A stretch of 64,000 nucleotides of DNA from Parvibaculaceae bacterium Mf 1.05b.01 (GTDB lineage Bacteria; Pseudomonadota; Alphaproteobacteria; Parvibaculales; Parvibaculaceae). The notes under the pieces were generated by a model. That model was not told the DNA's origin, made no database searches, and worked only from the letters and a program-made list of their open reading frames with translations. The position numbers and the translations under genes are program-made. The stretch lies in the NCBI GenBank assembly GCA_000509225.1, contig BAOK01000002.1, forward strand, positions 128,496 through 192,495, given 5' to 3'. Position 1 is the first letter of the stretch, and every line of letters begins with the position of its first letter. This document shows, piece by piece, positions 27,963 through 37,276 of the stretch.

Positions 27963-28607
27963 ATGAAAATGAAGAAAAAAGACATTGAGCCGTTTTTTGA
28001 GATCCTGTCCGCGGACTTGCCGGAACCCAAAACGGAACTTGATTATAAAAATCCCTACACACTCGTGGTCGCTGTGGCCCTATCGGCCCAGGCGACGGAT
28101 GTGGGTGTCAACAAAGCCACCAAAGAGCTTTTCAAAAAGGTCGATACGCCTGAGAAGATGGTGAAGCTCGGCGAAGCCAAGCTGCGGGATCAGATCAAGA
28201 CCATCGGGCTTTATCGGAACAAAGCGAAAAACGTCATCGCCATGTCCAAAATGCTCATCAATGAGTTTAACAGCGAAGTGCCCCGGACCCGCGAAGAACT
28301 GGAGCGGCTACCCGGTGTTGGACGGAAGACCGCCAATGTCGTCATGAATGAAGCCTTTGGCGAAGCGACCATTGCCGTCGACACACATATCTTTCGCGTC
28401 TCAAACCGCACAGGTCTTGCGCCAGGTAAAAACGTCCTTGAGGTTGAACACGAACTTCTAAAGCGCGTGCCCAAAGACTATTTGCAGCATGCCCATCACT
28501 GGATCCTTCTGCATGGCCGTTACGTGTGTAAGGCGCGCAAGCCCGACTGTCCGTCCTGCAAAGTTGTTGACTATTGCGGCTTCAAAGGAAAAACGACAGC
28601 AGCTTAG
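27963..28607 (+). CDS. nth: Endonuclease III
   Basis: A DNA glycosylase/AP lyase that removes oxidised pyrimidines. The 214-residue protein has the helix-hairpin-helix LPGVGRKTANVVMNEAFG with the catalytic Lys, then VDTHIFRVSNR with the catalytic Asp. The C-terminal 4Fe-4S ligands are spaced C-x6-C-x2-C-x5-C (CKARKPDCPSCKVVDYC). The start is ATG 27963 or 27969. A strong terminator follows. Confidence 0.96.
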   Translation: MKMKKKDIEPFFEILSADLPEPKTELDYKNPYTLVVAVALSAQATDVGVNKATKELFKKVDTPEKMVKLGEAKLRDQIKTIGLYRNKAKNVIAMSKMLINEFNSEVPRTREELERLPGVGRKTANVVMNEAFGEATIAVDTHIFRVSNRTGLAPGKNVLEVEHELLKRVPKDYLQHAHHWILLHGRYVCKARKPDCPSCKVVDYCGFKGKTTAA

Positions 28608-28619
28608 TTGTTTGCTGTC

Positions 28620-28665
28620 GCGGAGACAGTCGCAAAACGCGTCGCGTTTTTCTGTCTCCGCTTTT
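28620..28665. terminator. Strong terminator after nth
   Basis: GCGGAGACAG (28620-28629) pairs perfectly with CTGTCTCCGC (28652-28661). Inside it AAAACGC-gtc-GCGTTTT extends the stem. TTTT follows. The convergent lipoprotein gene ends a few bases on, so it may work in both directions. Confidence 0.88.
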
Positions 28666-28667
28666 GT

Positions 28668-29072
28668 TCAATAGCGGTAGGCGCTCAACTGATGGGCCCT
28701 GTTCACCTCTGCAATGCAAGGGTCAACGGGGAGTTCACCACCAGCCGCAGCGCGTGCCTCCACGAACGAGGTGCGCATCGTGTCGCTGTCATCTTCATAG
28801 AGATAGACAAAGAGCGTGCACCCATCACCGTCATAGCGCCAGATTTCTGCGTGTGCCTCGTTGCGCTGAAATTCAGGCGATCCGAACGCCTCGCGCAAGC
28901 CATAGGAATCAAGGCCGATCAAACTGTCAGCGCGGGGGGCAGGCGTCAGTGTCGGTGCAGATCGCACTGGGGCCGACACGGTTTGCGGTGACAGGCTTGA
29001 CCCAAAATTGCTCCCACCGCCCGCGCATGCAGCAAGCGCTGCTCCCATTGCCAGAATTGCTACTACACGCAC
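28668..29072 (-). CDS. Small lipoprotein of unknown function
   Basis: A 134-residue precursor with a lipoprotein signal: hydrophobic RVVAILAMGAALAAC with lipobox Cys at 16. A Gly/Ser/Pro-rich linker leads to a compact domain (about 50-130, LIGLDSYGLREAFGSPEFQRNEAHAEIWRYDGDGCTLFVYLY), resembling small outer-membrane-assembly-type lipoprotein folds that start with a G-P helix. The role is not known. It probably sits in the periplasm attached to a membrane. Confidence 0.75.
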   Translation of the reverse strand: MRVVAILAMGAALAACAGGGSNFGSSLSPQTVSAPVRSAPTLTPAPRADSLIGLDSYGLREAFGSPEFQRNEAHAEIWRYDGDGCTLFVYLYEDDSDTMRTSFVEARAAAGGELPVDPCIAEVNRAHQLSAYRY

Positions 29073-29100
29073 GCTACTCTCCCCACAAGCTTGTTTCGTC

Positions 29101-29206
29101 GCGTTTCCGGACAGAAAATCGCAAGCACACTTTTCTTGGAAACGGCCTGACGTTTTTCAACGCGTTTCCGGACAGAAAACCGCAAATACACTTTTCTTGG
29201 AAACGC
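29101..29206. repeat. Two direct copies of the GTTTCC/GGACAG dispersed repeat
   Basis: Copy A (29101-29144) and copy B (29162-29206) each begin GCGTTTCCGGACAGAAAA, run through CGCAA...CACTTTTCTT and end GGAAACG(C). The ends are inverted complements, giving a 7-8 bp outer stem. They lie 17 bases apart in the same orientation. Two more copies are at 51339 and 51395. Confidence 0.8.
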
Positions 29207-29213
29207 TCAAATC

Positions 29214-29882
29214 TCAGGCCGTCACTTTTTTATGCAAATGCACCATAAGGGCTGTCGCGAAAAAAGGTGTTAACAGATTGATCACCGGAATGGACGCAAG
29301 TGCCGCTGCCGCAACCCCACCTGAGAACACACGCGCTCTCTTTGAACGACGCAGCGACCGAGCGTCCTCTGGCGTGTGGTGCCGGAGTGCGACCAGCTCA
29401 AAATATTCCCGGCCCAGCAAATAGCCATTCAGACCCCAATAAGCGACCACGTTAACCACGGGGATGAAATAGAGCGGTAGGGCGATGAGATTGAGCACGA
29501 TCAGCAAGGCGGTGAATTTCAGGGCAATCCAAAGGCCCTGCACAAAAGGCTGATCGCGGCCAGCGACGTCGCCGGGATAATGTTTATCTTCGACAGCCGC
29601 TGCCACTTCTTCCAGAAAGAGCCCTGCAAAGAGCGCCGAGACCGGCATGAGCAAAAGCACCAGCGCCACAATCACAAAGGCACCCGAGAGCCAATCCACC
29701 ACCTCATCAAGGATCGGCCAGCCCCAATCCGCGCCGAACTCAGGAATGGCCTCCAGCCCGTAGAACGCCCCGAAGCCTGCAAGGACGAGCAGCACAAGGG
29801 CCAGCCCCAGGGCACGCATCATCACCGAGCGGAGCGGTTTGGAAAATGTATCGCTGAGAGCCGTGGAAAGGGCGGTGAACAT
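29214..29882 (-). CDS. EI24/CysZ-family membrane protein
   Basis: A 222-residue inner-membrane protein with about four long hydrophobic helices, the pattern of the EI24/CysZ family (KPLRSVMMRALGLALVLL near the start, PVVNVVAYWGLNGYLLGREYFELVALRH in the middle, PVINLLTPFFATALMVH at the end). CysZ proteins import sulphate in enterobacteria; whether this member does is unknown, as no sulphur genes are nearby. Confidence 0.85.
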   Translation of the reverse strand: MFTALSTALSDTFSKPLRSVMMRALGLALVLLVLAGFGAFYGLEAIPEFGADWGWPILDEVVDWLSGAFVIVALVLLLMPVSALFAGLFLEEVAAAVEDKHYPGDVAGRDQPFVQGLWIALKFTALLIVLNLIALPLYFIPVVNVVAYWGLNGYLLGREYFELVALRHHTPEDARSLRRSKRARVFSGGVAAAALASIPVINLLTPFFATALMVHLHKKVTA

Positions 29883-30022
29883 GCAGCATCCTGGTTAGAA
29901 GTTAGGTGGCGGTGAGGCCCGAATTCACCTCAAGCGCAGATTAACGGCCATCCGGGCTTTGTCCAGCGGGCGGCGCCCCTTATACTCCGCACGATTTTCC
30001 ATCCTGAGCGAAGCGAGCTTTC

Positions 30023-31021
30023 ATGTCAGAACCCAAGTTTGATGTTGCCGGTATCGGCAATGCGATTGTTGATGTCATTTCTGAAGGGACTGACGAATTT
30101 CTTACCGCCAATCGTGTTGAAAAAGGCGCCATGACGCTGATTGATGAGGACCGTGCAACGGAGCTTTACGGCGTTATGGGCTCTGCCATCGAAGTCTCGG
30201 GCGGTTCCTGCGGCAATACGATCGCAGGCCTTGCAGCCCTTGGTGGCACCGCCGCCTATATCGGCAAGGTGCGGGACGATCAATTGGGTCAGGTCTTCAC
30301 CCATGACATAAGGGCGCTGGGTGTCGACTTTACCACCGCGCCCGCGACAGAGGGACCCGCAACCGCCCGCTGCCTCATTGTGGTGACACCGGACGCACAG
30401 CGCAGCATGAGCACCTATCTCGGCGCCGCAGGCGGCCTGACACCGGGCGATGTGCCAGAAGACCTGATCAAGGCCTCCGCCATCACTTACATGGAAGGCT
30501 ATCTCTGGGACCCGCCCGGTGCCAAAGAAGCGTTCCTGAAGGCAGCCAGCATTGCGCACAGCGCTGACCGGCTTGTTTCGCTTACCCTGTCAGACAGCTT
30601 TTGCGTCGACCGGTTCAGGACTGAGTTTCGCGATCTTGCCAAGGATGAAGTCGACATTCTTTTCGCCAATGAAGATGAAATCATGTCGCTTTACGAAGTC
30701 GACACGTTTGATGCCGCCCTTCAATCGATCCGCAAGGACTGCAAGTTCGCTGCTCTCACCCGCTCCGAAGCAGGCTCTGTAATCGTCGCTGACGGCGAGG
30801 TTCACGTGGTGGATGCAGAGCCGGTCGCACAAGTGCTCGACACAACGGGTGCCGGCGATCTTTATGCCTCAGGCTTTCTGTTTGGTCTCTCCAAGGGAGC
30901 TGACCCGGTGACCTGTGGACGCCTTGGCTCCATCGCAGCTGCAGAAGCCATCAGCCATTATGGTGCACGCCCGCAGGCGGACCTGAAAGCGCTTGTGAAA
31001 GACAAAGGGTTGGCAGTTTAA
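30023..31021 (+). CDS. PfkB-family carbohydrate/adenosine kinase
   Basis: A 332-residue ribokinase-fold enzyme. The N-terminal VAGIGNAIVDV and GGSCGNTIAGLAALGG bind the sugar or nucleoside. The C-terminal signature DTTGAGDLYASGFLFGL carries the catalytic base D279. Closest in style to alphaproteobacterial proteins annotated adenosine kinase; the substrate is not provable from sequence. It stands alone between two divergent/convergent neighbours. Confidence 0.9.
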   Translation: MSEPKFDVAGIGNAIVDVISEGTDEFLTANRVEKGAMTLIDEDRATELYGVMGSAIEVSGGSCGNTIAGLAALGGTAAYIGKVRDDQLGQVFTHDIRALGVDFTTAPATEGPATARCLIVVTPDAQRSMSTYLGAAGGLTPGDVPEDLIKASAITYMEGYLWDPPGAKEAFLKAASIAHSADRLVSLTLSDSFCVDRFRTEFRDLAKDEVDILFANEDEIMSLYEVDTFDAALQSIRKDCKFAALTRSEAGSVIVADGEVHVVDAEPVAQVLDTTGAGDLYASGFLFGLSKGADPVTCGRLGSIAAAEAISHYGARPQADLKALVKDKGLAV

Positions 31022-31043
31022 GGACTGGCGTCTCTTTTTCAGC

Positions 31044-31142
31044 TGTCATCCCGGACGCCAACTTGTTGGTGAGCCGGGATCCATTGACCGCTTCTGCGCT
31101 ACGCACCTCTACATTGACCCCGGCTCGGAGGCCGGGGTGACG
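31044..31142. repeat. Inverted pair of dispersed palindromic repeats (pair 2)
   Basis: A long unit on the plus strand (31044-31087) begins TGTCATCCCGGACG and ends GAGCCGGGATCCATTGA. A short unit on the minus strand (31112-31142) contains ACCCCGGC-tcggag-GCCGGGGT. They face each other 24 bases apart between the PfkB gene and the convergent coaA, so they may also act as a bidirectional terminator. Confidence 0.75.
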
Positions 31143-31187
31143 TATATGTAAGAAATGGGCCGCTACCCACAACTCGGCATAAACGTA

Positions 31188-32189
31188 CTAAAGCTTGCGG
31201 AGATAGACGTCGCGGATGGCGTGATCCTGGCCTTTGCGAAGAACCAGGTCAGCCCGCTCGCGCGTCGGCAAAACGTTCTTGTGCAGGTTTGCCAGGTTGA
31301 TGGACGTCCAGATGGAGGTGGCAACTTCAACCGCTTCCTCATCCGATAGGTTTGAGAAACGGTGGAAATAGGCATCGGGATCTTGAAAGCTTGTGGCGCG
31401 CAGGCCCAGGAAACGGTCCACATACCATTCACGCACGATGTTTTCGTCCGCATCAAGATAAATGGAAAAGTCGAAAAAGTCTGAGACGAAGGGCTGCGGG
31501 TCTTCGCCTTCTGCAGGCTTCCAGCTCTGCAGGACGTTCAACCCTTCAACGATCAGGACGTCTGGCTGATCGATCGTGATGGTTTCTCCCACAATGTCAT
31601 AATGGAAGTGAGAATAGACCGGCGCCACAACCTGCCGCTCGCCCGCTTTAATATCTGAGAGGAAGGAGATGAGACGCTTCACATCAAAGCTTTCAGGAAA
31701 GCCCTTCCGCTGCATCAGATCGCGCTCTTCAAGTTCCGCGTTGGGATACAGAAATCCATCCGTCGTGATCAGGTCCACCTTCGGATGGTTGGGCCAGCGC
31801 TGAAGGAGTTCATGGAGAATACGAGCGGTCGTGCTTTTGCCAACAGCAACCGAGCCAGCGACACCGATGATGAAGGGTGTCTTTGCCTGTTTGGTGCCGA
31901 GAAACTTGGACGTCGCACCGTGCAATTCCTGTGTTGCGCCAACATAGAGGTTTAACAGGCGCGACAGCGGCAAGTAAATCTCGCGCACTTCTTCCAGAGA
32001 GACGTTCTCCCCCCATCCTCGAAGTGATTGCAGATCATCTTCTGACAAAGTGAGAGGTGTATCTGCTCGTAGCTTGCCCCATTCGACCGATGTGAAGTGA
32101 CGGAAGGGAGAAATAGACCTGGCCGTTGGCGAGGCCGACTTCTTTGTCTCGCGCGTACTCACATTTTTTTCCGACTTCACTGTCGACAT
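31188..32189 (-). CDS. coaA: Pantothenate kinase, type I
   Basis: CoaA makes 4'-phosphopantothenate, the first step of coenzyme A synthesis. The 333-residue protein has the P-loop GSVAVGKST (112-120), the conserved [11 protein letters not shown] and [16 protein letters not shown], and [10 protein letters not shown]. The N-terminal 25 residues are Ser/Lys-rich and probably disordered. It follows hisE (54-base gap), the usual hisE-coaA order. coaE, another step of the pathway, lies at 51468. Confidence 0.96.
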   Translation of the reverse strand: MSTVKSEKNVSTRETKKSASPTARSISPFRHFTSVEWGKLRADTPLTLSEDDLQSLRGWGENVSLEEVREIYLPLSRLLNLYVGATQELHGATSKFLGTKQAKTPFIIGVAGSVAVGKSTTARILHELLQRWPNHPKVDLITTDGFLYPNAELEERDLMQRKGFPESFDVKRLISFLSDIKAGERQVVAPVYSHFHYDIVGETITIDQPDVLIVEGLNVLQSWKPAEGEDPQPFVSDFFDFSIYLDADENIVREWYVDRFLGLRATSFQDPDAYFHRFSNLSDEEAVEVATSIWTSINLANLHKNVLPTRERADLVLRKGQDHAIRDVYLRKL

Positions 32190-32243
32190 AGAACTTTTCC
32201 CTGACGGTTTGCTAACCGGGTCCTGGCCGTTTATTGGTTCTTC

Positions 32244-32582
32244 TTACTGTTCTTTTCGACTGGCTTTTTCTGCGTGACCAGAGGTTCCCTCACGACGAGC
32301 GAGCTCTGCATAAACCTCAGAAGGGTCAATGTCGAGAGCGGCCATGAGGACGAGCCAATGGTAAATCAGATCGGCAGATTCACTTACGACTGATTTTTTG
32401 TCGGAAGAGCCACTTTCCATCGCCGCAATCACCGTCTCTACCGCTTCTTCGCCTAATTTTTGAGCGCATTTGCCAACACCTTTTGCAAAAAGGGAGGCGG
32501 TATAGGAGTTTTCCGGATCATCTCCTTTGCGATCAGAAATGACCGAAAAGAGTGCTTCAAGCTGGTGGACATCGGTGGCCAT
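32244..32582 (-). CDS. hisE: Phosphoribosyl-ATP pyrophosphatase
   Basis: HisE hydrolyses phosphoribosyl-ATP in the second step of histidine synthesis. The 112-residue all-helical protein has the family core AQKLGEEAVETVIAA and ESADLIYHWLVLM. The frame is open upstream to 32705, but ATG 32582 has AAGGAGG seven bases before it. In most relatives hisE directly follows hisF; here two unrelated genes (CYTH-CHAD and pentapeptide) lie between. Confidence 0.95.
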   Translation of the reverse strand: MATDVHQLEALFSVISDRKGDDPENSYTASLFAKGVGKCAQKLGEEAVETVIAAMESGSSDKKSVVSESADLIYHWLVLMAALDIDPSEVYAELARREGTSGHAEKASRKEQ

Positions 32583-32767
32583 AGCGTGGCCTCCTTGACT
32601 GCGATGGGCGTATGCGATGCGCGCAGAAACGAGATCACATACAGACGAGCCGCCGGTCGCCGTCCTGGTTCCCGGGGCGCGCTTTCGTATCAGATTTGGA
32701 AGCAAGACGCCAGCGCTCAGACACGCGCAGAAATCTGACGTTTTTTGAGGGTTAACAGCGGGTTCCG

Positions 32768-33832
32768 CTAGAGGCGAGTGACAATTCTCTCATCATCAAG
32801 GGCGCCCTGCTTTGTTCCTTGCAGAAGCGTGCCGGATGTAATCGCACCGCGCAGATCCGTCCCCCGCAGATCCGCTCCGTCGAGCAGGGCGTCAACCAGG
32901 ATCGCGTCTTTCATATCCGCGCCGACCAAGAATGTTTCGCGCAGATCTGTCTCGACCATCACCGCGCGCGTAAAGTTCGCACCCGGAAGAAAATGACCCG
33001 CAAGGTTGAAGCGCGTCAGATCTGTTTCGGAGAAATCAGCCCGTTCTCCCTCCACCTTATCGCTTTCAATCCAGAGCTTGTGCTGCAGAAGAATCTCCGC
33101 AAGCACATCACCCTTTGGTGGTCGCCCCGCCCGACGGGAGCGCAAGAGATTTGCCGAGCCTTCGGTCGCTTCATCGATTGCCGTCCTGGTGAGGTTCGCG
33201 TCCAAAAGATTGGCGCCCTGCATCTCGACCGATGATAGGTTTGCACCATCAAACGAACTGTCACGAAGATCAGCACCGGTGAGGTTAACGCGGTCAAGGC
33301 GGGCACCCTGAAAGTCCGCGCCTGTCAGTTTGCAGGTGTCCATATCAGCCTTGAGCAGCGCGGCATCTTTAAAAGAACAGGATGGGTCGAAGAGAATGCG
33401 CCCCTCCTCGCCCTGCACTTCGCCACGGCGCATGTCTGCGCCCTTCAAATTTGTGTTTGTCAGGATCGCTGCTTCAAATTTCGCACCGCGGAGATCTGCC
33501 CGTTCCAAATTTGCGTTGGTGAGGTCTGTGCGGTTGAGGAATGCACCGAACAGGTTTGCGCGCGCCAGATTGGCATCTCTGAAGATCGTGTCCGTAAAGT
33601 CGCAGGCCGGAAGATCCGCATCCGACAGATTGATGCCAGCGAGATCAAGGCCGCCCAGGTCGCAGGCTTTTAGAACGATACGTCTGCCGCCTTTCATCCC
33701 GCGCAAATAGCGTTCATGATATTGGGCAAGACGGGCAACGGCCGCAGCACTCAAACGCCGACCGGATATCTCCGCTGCCTGTGTGGTAATCCCTATCTTG
33801 CGGCGTGAAGGCGCAGCTTTCAGAGCAGACAT
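32768..33832 (-). CDS. Pentapeptide-repeat protein
   Basis: A 354-residue protein with many A(D/N)LxX pentapeptides (for example ANLARANLFGAFLNRTDLTN, then ANLERADLRGAKFEA), which form a right-handed quadrilateral beta helix. The first 50 residues are a short helical region without repeats (AVARLAQYHERYLRGMKGGRR). The repeats are interrupted at about 225-265 by a charged segment (RRAGRPPKGDVLAEILLQHKLWIESDKVEGE). Some such proteins mimic DNA and protect gyrase, but nothing here shows that. It lies inside the his cluster. Confidence 0.92.
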   Translation of the reverse strand: MSALKAAPSRRKIGITTQAAEISGRRLSAAAVARLAQYHERYLRGMKGGRRIVLKACDLGGLDLAGINLSDADLPACDFTDTIFRDANLARANLFGAFLNRTDLTNANLERADLRGAKFEAAILTNTNLKGADMRRGEVQGEEGRILFDPSCSFKDAALLKADMDTCKLTGADFQGARLDRVNLTGADLRDSSFDGANLSSVEMQGANLLDANLTRTAIDEATEGSANLLRSRRAGRPPKGDVLAEILLQHKLWIESDKVEGERADFSETDLTRFNLAGHFLPGANFTRAVMVETDLRETFLVGADMKDAILVDALLDGADLRGTDLRGAITSGTLLQGTKQGALDDERIVTRL

Positions 33833-33962
33833 GTCATTCCCTTAAGGTCGAGAGATCCTGTTACTGATCGCTCAACTTAAGGCAAAATTTCTTCAGACCT
33901 TGCAAAGGAAAAGGGTGCGTTTTGAGTCCCATTCATCTCAAAGGTCGATAAAGTTTTATCGA

Positions 33963-35519
33963 TCAGGTGCGCCAGAACGGGGCTGTTGAGCGGAAAGAGG
34001 CCCAAGCGTCTGAGGCATCTGTCCAATGAGTGTCTGCCTGTGCGCCATGCCAACCCAAAACACGTCCACCGCCGCTCGCAATAGTAAGCTGGTTGGGCAT
34101 GTTTTCTGATTTTTCAATCAGGGTACGAATGATTTCTTCAGCAACTGCCAAATCATTCAGACTGCCAAACACGTCCTGAAGCGCACTGAGTTTTTTGATA
34201 TGTTTTGTGACGGGCTTTTTTGGATAGAGCGACGCGAAAAACCCAACCGCGTATTTCAAACTCTTTAGGCGTTTTCGAAGTTCGTGGCGCTCAGAGAGTT
34301 TAAGGTGATCGATGTTCTCACCAAGAGATTTGGCTTTTTTCAGTCTCTTGGTGAGGGCTCTTTCAGCAAATTTTTGTGCGGGCATGGCAAGCATCATGGC
34401 CATGGTTGGGTCCTGCTCTGCCCGTCTGCGCCAGCTTTTCTCTTCAATGTGGAGAGCGAGAGACAGGCAGGTGCGGGTGAATTCTGTGGAAGACACAGCG
34501 CGCAGGCCTGCGTCCCATGCATTGATCTGTTCCAAGGTGGCCGCCCGGTCCAAGACTTTGATGCTTTCGTTGCCGCTTTCTTTAAGCGGCGCGACCAGCT
34601 CACCTCGGAACACATCATAGTCGCGGGCGACACCAAGCAGACCTGCGAGGGTGCGCGCCTTCGCATTCGTCTCCTGCATCATGGTTTTATCGAGGACTGG
34701 TGCAAAGACTGCAAGTGCTGCACGCAAGCGCCGGAGACCCACACGCATCTGATGCAACGCTTCTTCATCAGCCGTTTCGACCAAAGCCGGTTCATTCGCC
34801 ACAATATGAGCCAGGCAATGACGCAGCACCAGCTCTAGGGCTTGTTCTACACTTGCCTTTTTGGGCAATTGCACCAACTCGCCCTTGACGGATTTAGGTC
34901 CGAGAGCGTTTGCAAGCGCATACCCTCGTTCGCCCTTGGTGCGCACGCCGATCCGCACGGGCACCGTCTCAGCAAGCTCCAGCGCCACACGATAGAGAGA
35001 GGCGGGGTCTCCCTTTTTGAGTTCCAGCTCGAGTTCGCTGACCTTTGTCTCACGGCGCCCGGCGCGGATGAAGCCGCGGTCCAGTGCCAGCTCAATTGAA
35101 TCGCCGGCGTCTGTTGTGAGCATGCCGATTGTGCGGTCAACGTCGGTCACAAAAAGCGGTTCGATATTGTTGCCATTCAACAGTGTCTGAAGACCCTGTT
35201 TCAGGTCCGGCGGCAAACGGTTGAAATCTGGTGTGGTGCAGGTCTTGGGGATGCGGCTTTCAAACTCCGCACGGCCCGCCGCAAGGCTGCCAAAAGCTTT
35301 CTTGCCTTTAAGGGTCTGAATGAGCCGTCCGTCTTCATCGCGCAGGCGCAGGACGACGCCTTTCTGTCGGAGCGTATTGGCAGCGCTATCAAAATAGGTC
35401 GCTCTGAGTTTTTTCGGAGCTGTTGGCGAAAATTCGACATGGGCAAAAGGTTCGCAGGCTGGCAATCGTGCCAGCGCCTTTTCGTCCAGTGTGAGTTTTA
35501 GCTCTATCTCCTGGCCCAC
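33963..35519 (-). CDS. CYTH and CHAD domain-containing protein
   Basis: A 518-residue protein. The N-terminal CYTH (triphosphate tunnel) domain starts with the defining ExExK motif (QEIELKL). It continues with RATYFDSAANTLRQKGVVLRLR and ends near ERGYALANALG. The C-terminal CHAD helical domain begins around VEQALELVLRHCLAHI and has the HQMRVGLRRLRAAL signature. CYTH domains hydrolyse inorganic triphosphate or polyphosphate; CHAD domains bind polyphosphate. GTG 35519 is chosen because the CYTH motif starts at once; an upstream TTG at 35588 would add 23 residues. It sits between hisF and the pentapeptide gene. Confidence 0.93.
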   Translation of the reverse strand: MGQEIELKLTLDEKALARLPACEPFAHVEFSPTAPKKLRATYFDSAANTLRQKGVVLRLRDEDGRLIQTLKGKKAFGSLAAGRAEFESRIPKTCTTPDFNRLPPDLKQGLQTLLNGNNIEPLFVTDVDRTIGMLTTDAGDSIELALDRGFIRAGRRETKVSELELELKKGDPASLYRVALELAETVPVRIGVRTKGERGYALANALGPKSVKGELVQLPKKASVEQALELVLRHCLAHIVANEPALVETADEEALHQMRVGLRRLRAALAVFAPVLDKTMMQETNAKARTLAGLLGVARDYDVFRGELVAPLKESGNESIKVLDRAATLEQINAWDAGLRAVSSTEFTRTCLSLALHIEEKSWRRRAEQDPTMAMMLAMPAQKFAERALTKRLKKAKSLGENIDHLKLSERHELRKRLKSLKYAVGFFASLYPKKPVTKHIKKLSALQDVFGSLNDLAVAEEIIRTLIEKSENMPNQLTIASGGGRVLGWHGAQADTHWTDASDAWASFRSTAPFWRT

Positions 35520-35748
35520 TGGCCTGCACCCTGCCGCGTTTTGTCCAGTGCTGTCTCGGGCGGTTCCAAAGCGGGTGAACCGCCTCAATCCTTTTGTTTT
35601 CGCGTTTTCGAACCATAAAAGTCTGCAACTTTTATTGAAAACGCTCTTGGGTTCCCCTGCCCGGGTTCAGCCGAAAAAGTATTCACCGGATGAGCGTCCG
35701 TGTAAATCGCTGAATCGCCGCAGCGCATAGGATAATAGACAAGATGAG

Positions 35749-36519
35749 CTAGAGACGAACTGGTATCTCTTTGGCGGCCATGTGCGCCTTGGCCTCCCCA
35801 ATGGTGAAGGTGCCAAAATGGAAGATGGAGGCCGCGAGGACCGCACTGGCATGGCCTTTCGTCACGCCTTCCGCCAGGTGATCGAGCGTGCCAACGCCAC
35901 CGCTTGCAATCACCGGTACGCTCACAGCATCAGCAATTGTGCGGGTGAGCTCCGTGTCAAAGCCTTCCTTGGTGCCATCTCTGTCCATGGAGGTGAGCAG
36001 GATCTCCCCTGCCCCAAGGGCGACCACTTTTTTGGCATATTCGACCGCGTCGATGCCGGTCTCTTTTCGTCCGCCATGGGTGAAGACTTCCCACCGGGGT
36101 GTTTCCCCAGGCGTCGAGACCCGTTTGGCGTCCACCGCGACGACAATGCATTGGGACCCGAATTTTTCAGCCGCTTCGCGGACAAAGTCCGGATTGTGGA
36201 CAGCGGCCGTCATGATCGAGACCTTGTCGGCACCTGCGAGCAGAAGCTGGCGCACATCTTCAATGGTGCGCACCCCGCCACCGACGGTAAGCGGCATGAA
36301 GCATTCTTCCGCGGTATGGCGCACCACATCAAACAGGATGGAGCGATCCTCATGGGAGGCAGTGATGTCGAGAAAACAGAGCTCATCAGCGCCTGCGGCA
36401 TCATAGGCCCGGGCAGCCTCGACCGGATCGCCTGCATCCACCAGATCGACAAAGTTCACGCCTTTCACGACGCGGCCATCTTTCACGTCGAGACAGGGGA
36501 TCACGCGGGCTTTGAGCAT
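35749..36519 (-). CDS. hisF: Imidazole glycerol phosphate synthase, cyclase subunit
   Basis: HisF forms imidazole glycerol phosphate and AICAR, using ammonia from HisH. The 256-residue (beta/alpha)8 barrel starts [23 protein letters not shown] with the catalytic Asp. It has [24 protein letters not shown], a VVAVDAKR motif and [13 protein letters not shown]. Its ATG overlaps the hisA stop by one base (TGATG). Confidence 0.97.
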   Translation of the reverse strand: MLKARVIPCLDVKDGRVVKGVNFVDLVDAGDPVEAARAYDAAGADELCFLDITASHEDRSILFDVVRHTAEECFMPLTVGGGVRTIEDVRQLLLAGADKVSIMTAAVHNPDFVREAAEKFGSQCIVVAVDAKRVSTPGETPRWEVFTHGGRKETGIDAVEYAKKVVALGAGEILLTSMDRDGTKEGFDTELTRTIADAVSVPVIASGGVGTLDHLAEGVTKGHASAVLAASIFHFGTFTIGEAKAHMAAKEIPVRL

Positions 36520-37271
36520 CAGGCAGCTCCTTTGAGAAGCGCAATTGCTTCTGCTGGATCGAGACGTCCGTCATAGAGGGCGCGCCCTGAAATGGCGCCT
36601 TCGAGGCCCGCACAATCCGCTGCAATCAAAGCCTTGATGTCGTCAATGGAGGACAGGCCGCCACTTGCGATCACCGGGATTGAAATGGCCTCCGCCAGGG
36701 CAACAGTTGACGCAAGGTTCAAGCCCTCAAGCACGCCGTCACGATCAATGTCGGTATAGATAATGGCGGCCACGCCTGCATCTTCAAACTGTTTTGCCAT
36801 CTCAAGAACGGTGAGGTCTGAGACTTCCGCCCAGCCTTCCACCGCCACCTTGCCGCCTTTGGCATCAAGGCCAACGGCGATCTGGCCCGGAAAGCGTTTG
36901 CAAGCCTCGCGCACCAGGTCGGGGTCTTTCACTGCGGCCGTCCCGATGATCACTCGGGCAACGCCCTTTTCAAGCCACATCTCTATGGTGGCCAGATCGC
37001 GAATACCGCCGCCAAGCTGGGCCGGAATGGTGATCTCTTTGAGGATGGCGTCGACGGCATCAGCGTTGACAGGTTTTCCTTCAAAAGCCCCGTTCAGATC
37101 CACCATATGCAGATAGTCAAAGCCTGCATCCTGGAAGGCGCGGGCCTGGGCGGCCGGGTTGTCATTGAAGACCGTTGCTTCTTCCATGAGACCGCGCACC
37201 AGACGGACGCACTCGCCGTCCTTCAGGTCGATGGCGGGGAAAAGGATCAAGGGTGTTTTCGCGGAACTCAT
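36519..37271 (-). CDS. hisA: Phosphoribosylformimino-AICAR-P isomerase
   Basis: HisA opens the ribose ring of ProFAR in histidine synthesis. The 250-residue barrel has [18 protein letters not shown] with the catalytic Asp, [40 protein letters not shown] and [16 protein letters not shown] 37271 lies five bases after the hisH stop; an ATG at 37289 inside hisH would add six residues. hisH, hisA and hisF are tightly packed. Confidence 0.97.
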   Translation of the reverse strand: MSSAKTPLILFPAIDLKDGECVRLVRGLMEEATVFNDNPAAQARAFQDAGFDYLHMVDLNGAFEGKPVNADAVDAILKEITIPAQLGGGIRDLATIEMWLEKGVARVIIGTAAVKDPDLVREACKRFPGQIAVGLDAKGGKVAVEGWAEVSDLTVLEMAKQFEDAGVAAIIYTDIDRDGVLEGLNLASTVALAEAISIPVIASGGLSSIDDIKALIAADCAGLEGAISGRALYDGRLDPAEAIALLKGAA

Positions 37272-37276
37272 GGTGC

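Noticed and set aside
29008-29424. Plus-strand frame with repeated FPDRK.QAHFSWK-like words
   Set aside because: The words are translations of the intergenic GTTTCC/GGACAG repeats, not a protein.
32768-33832. Fluoroquinolone-protection (Qnr/MfpA) identity for the pentapeptide protein
   Set aside because: Pentapeptide repeats alone do not show gyrase binding, and the interrupting charged segment and N-terminal part differ.
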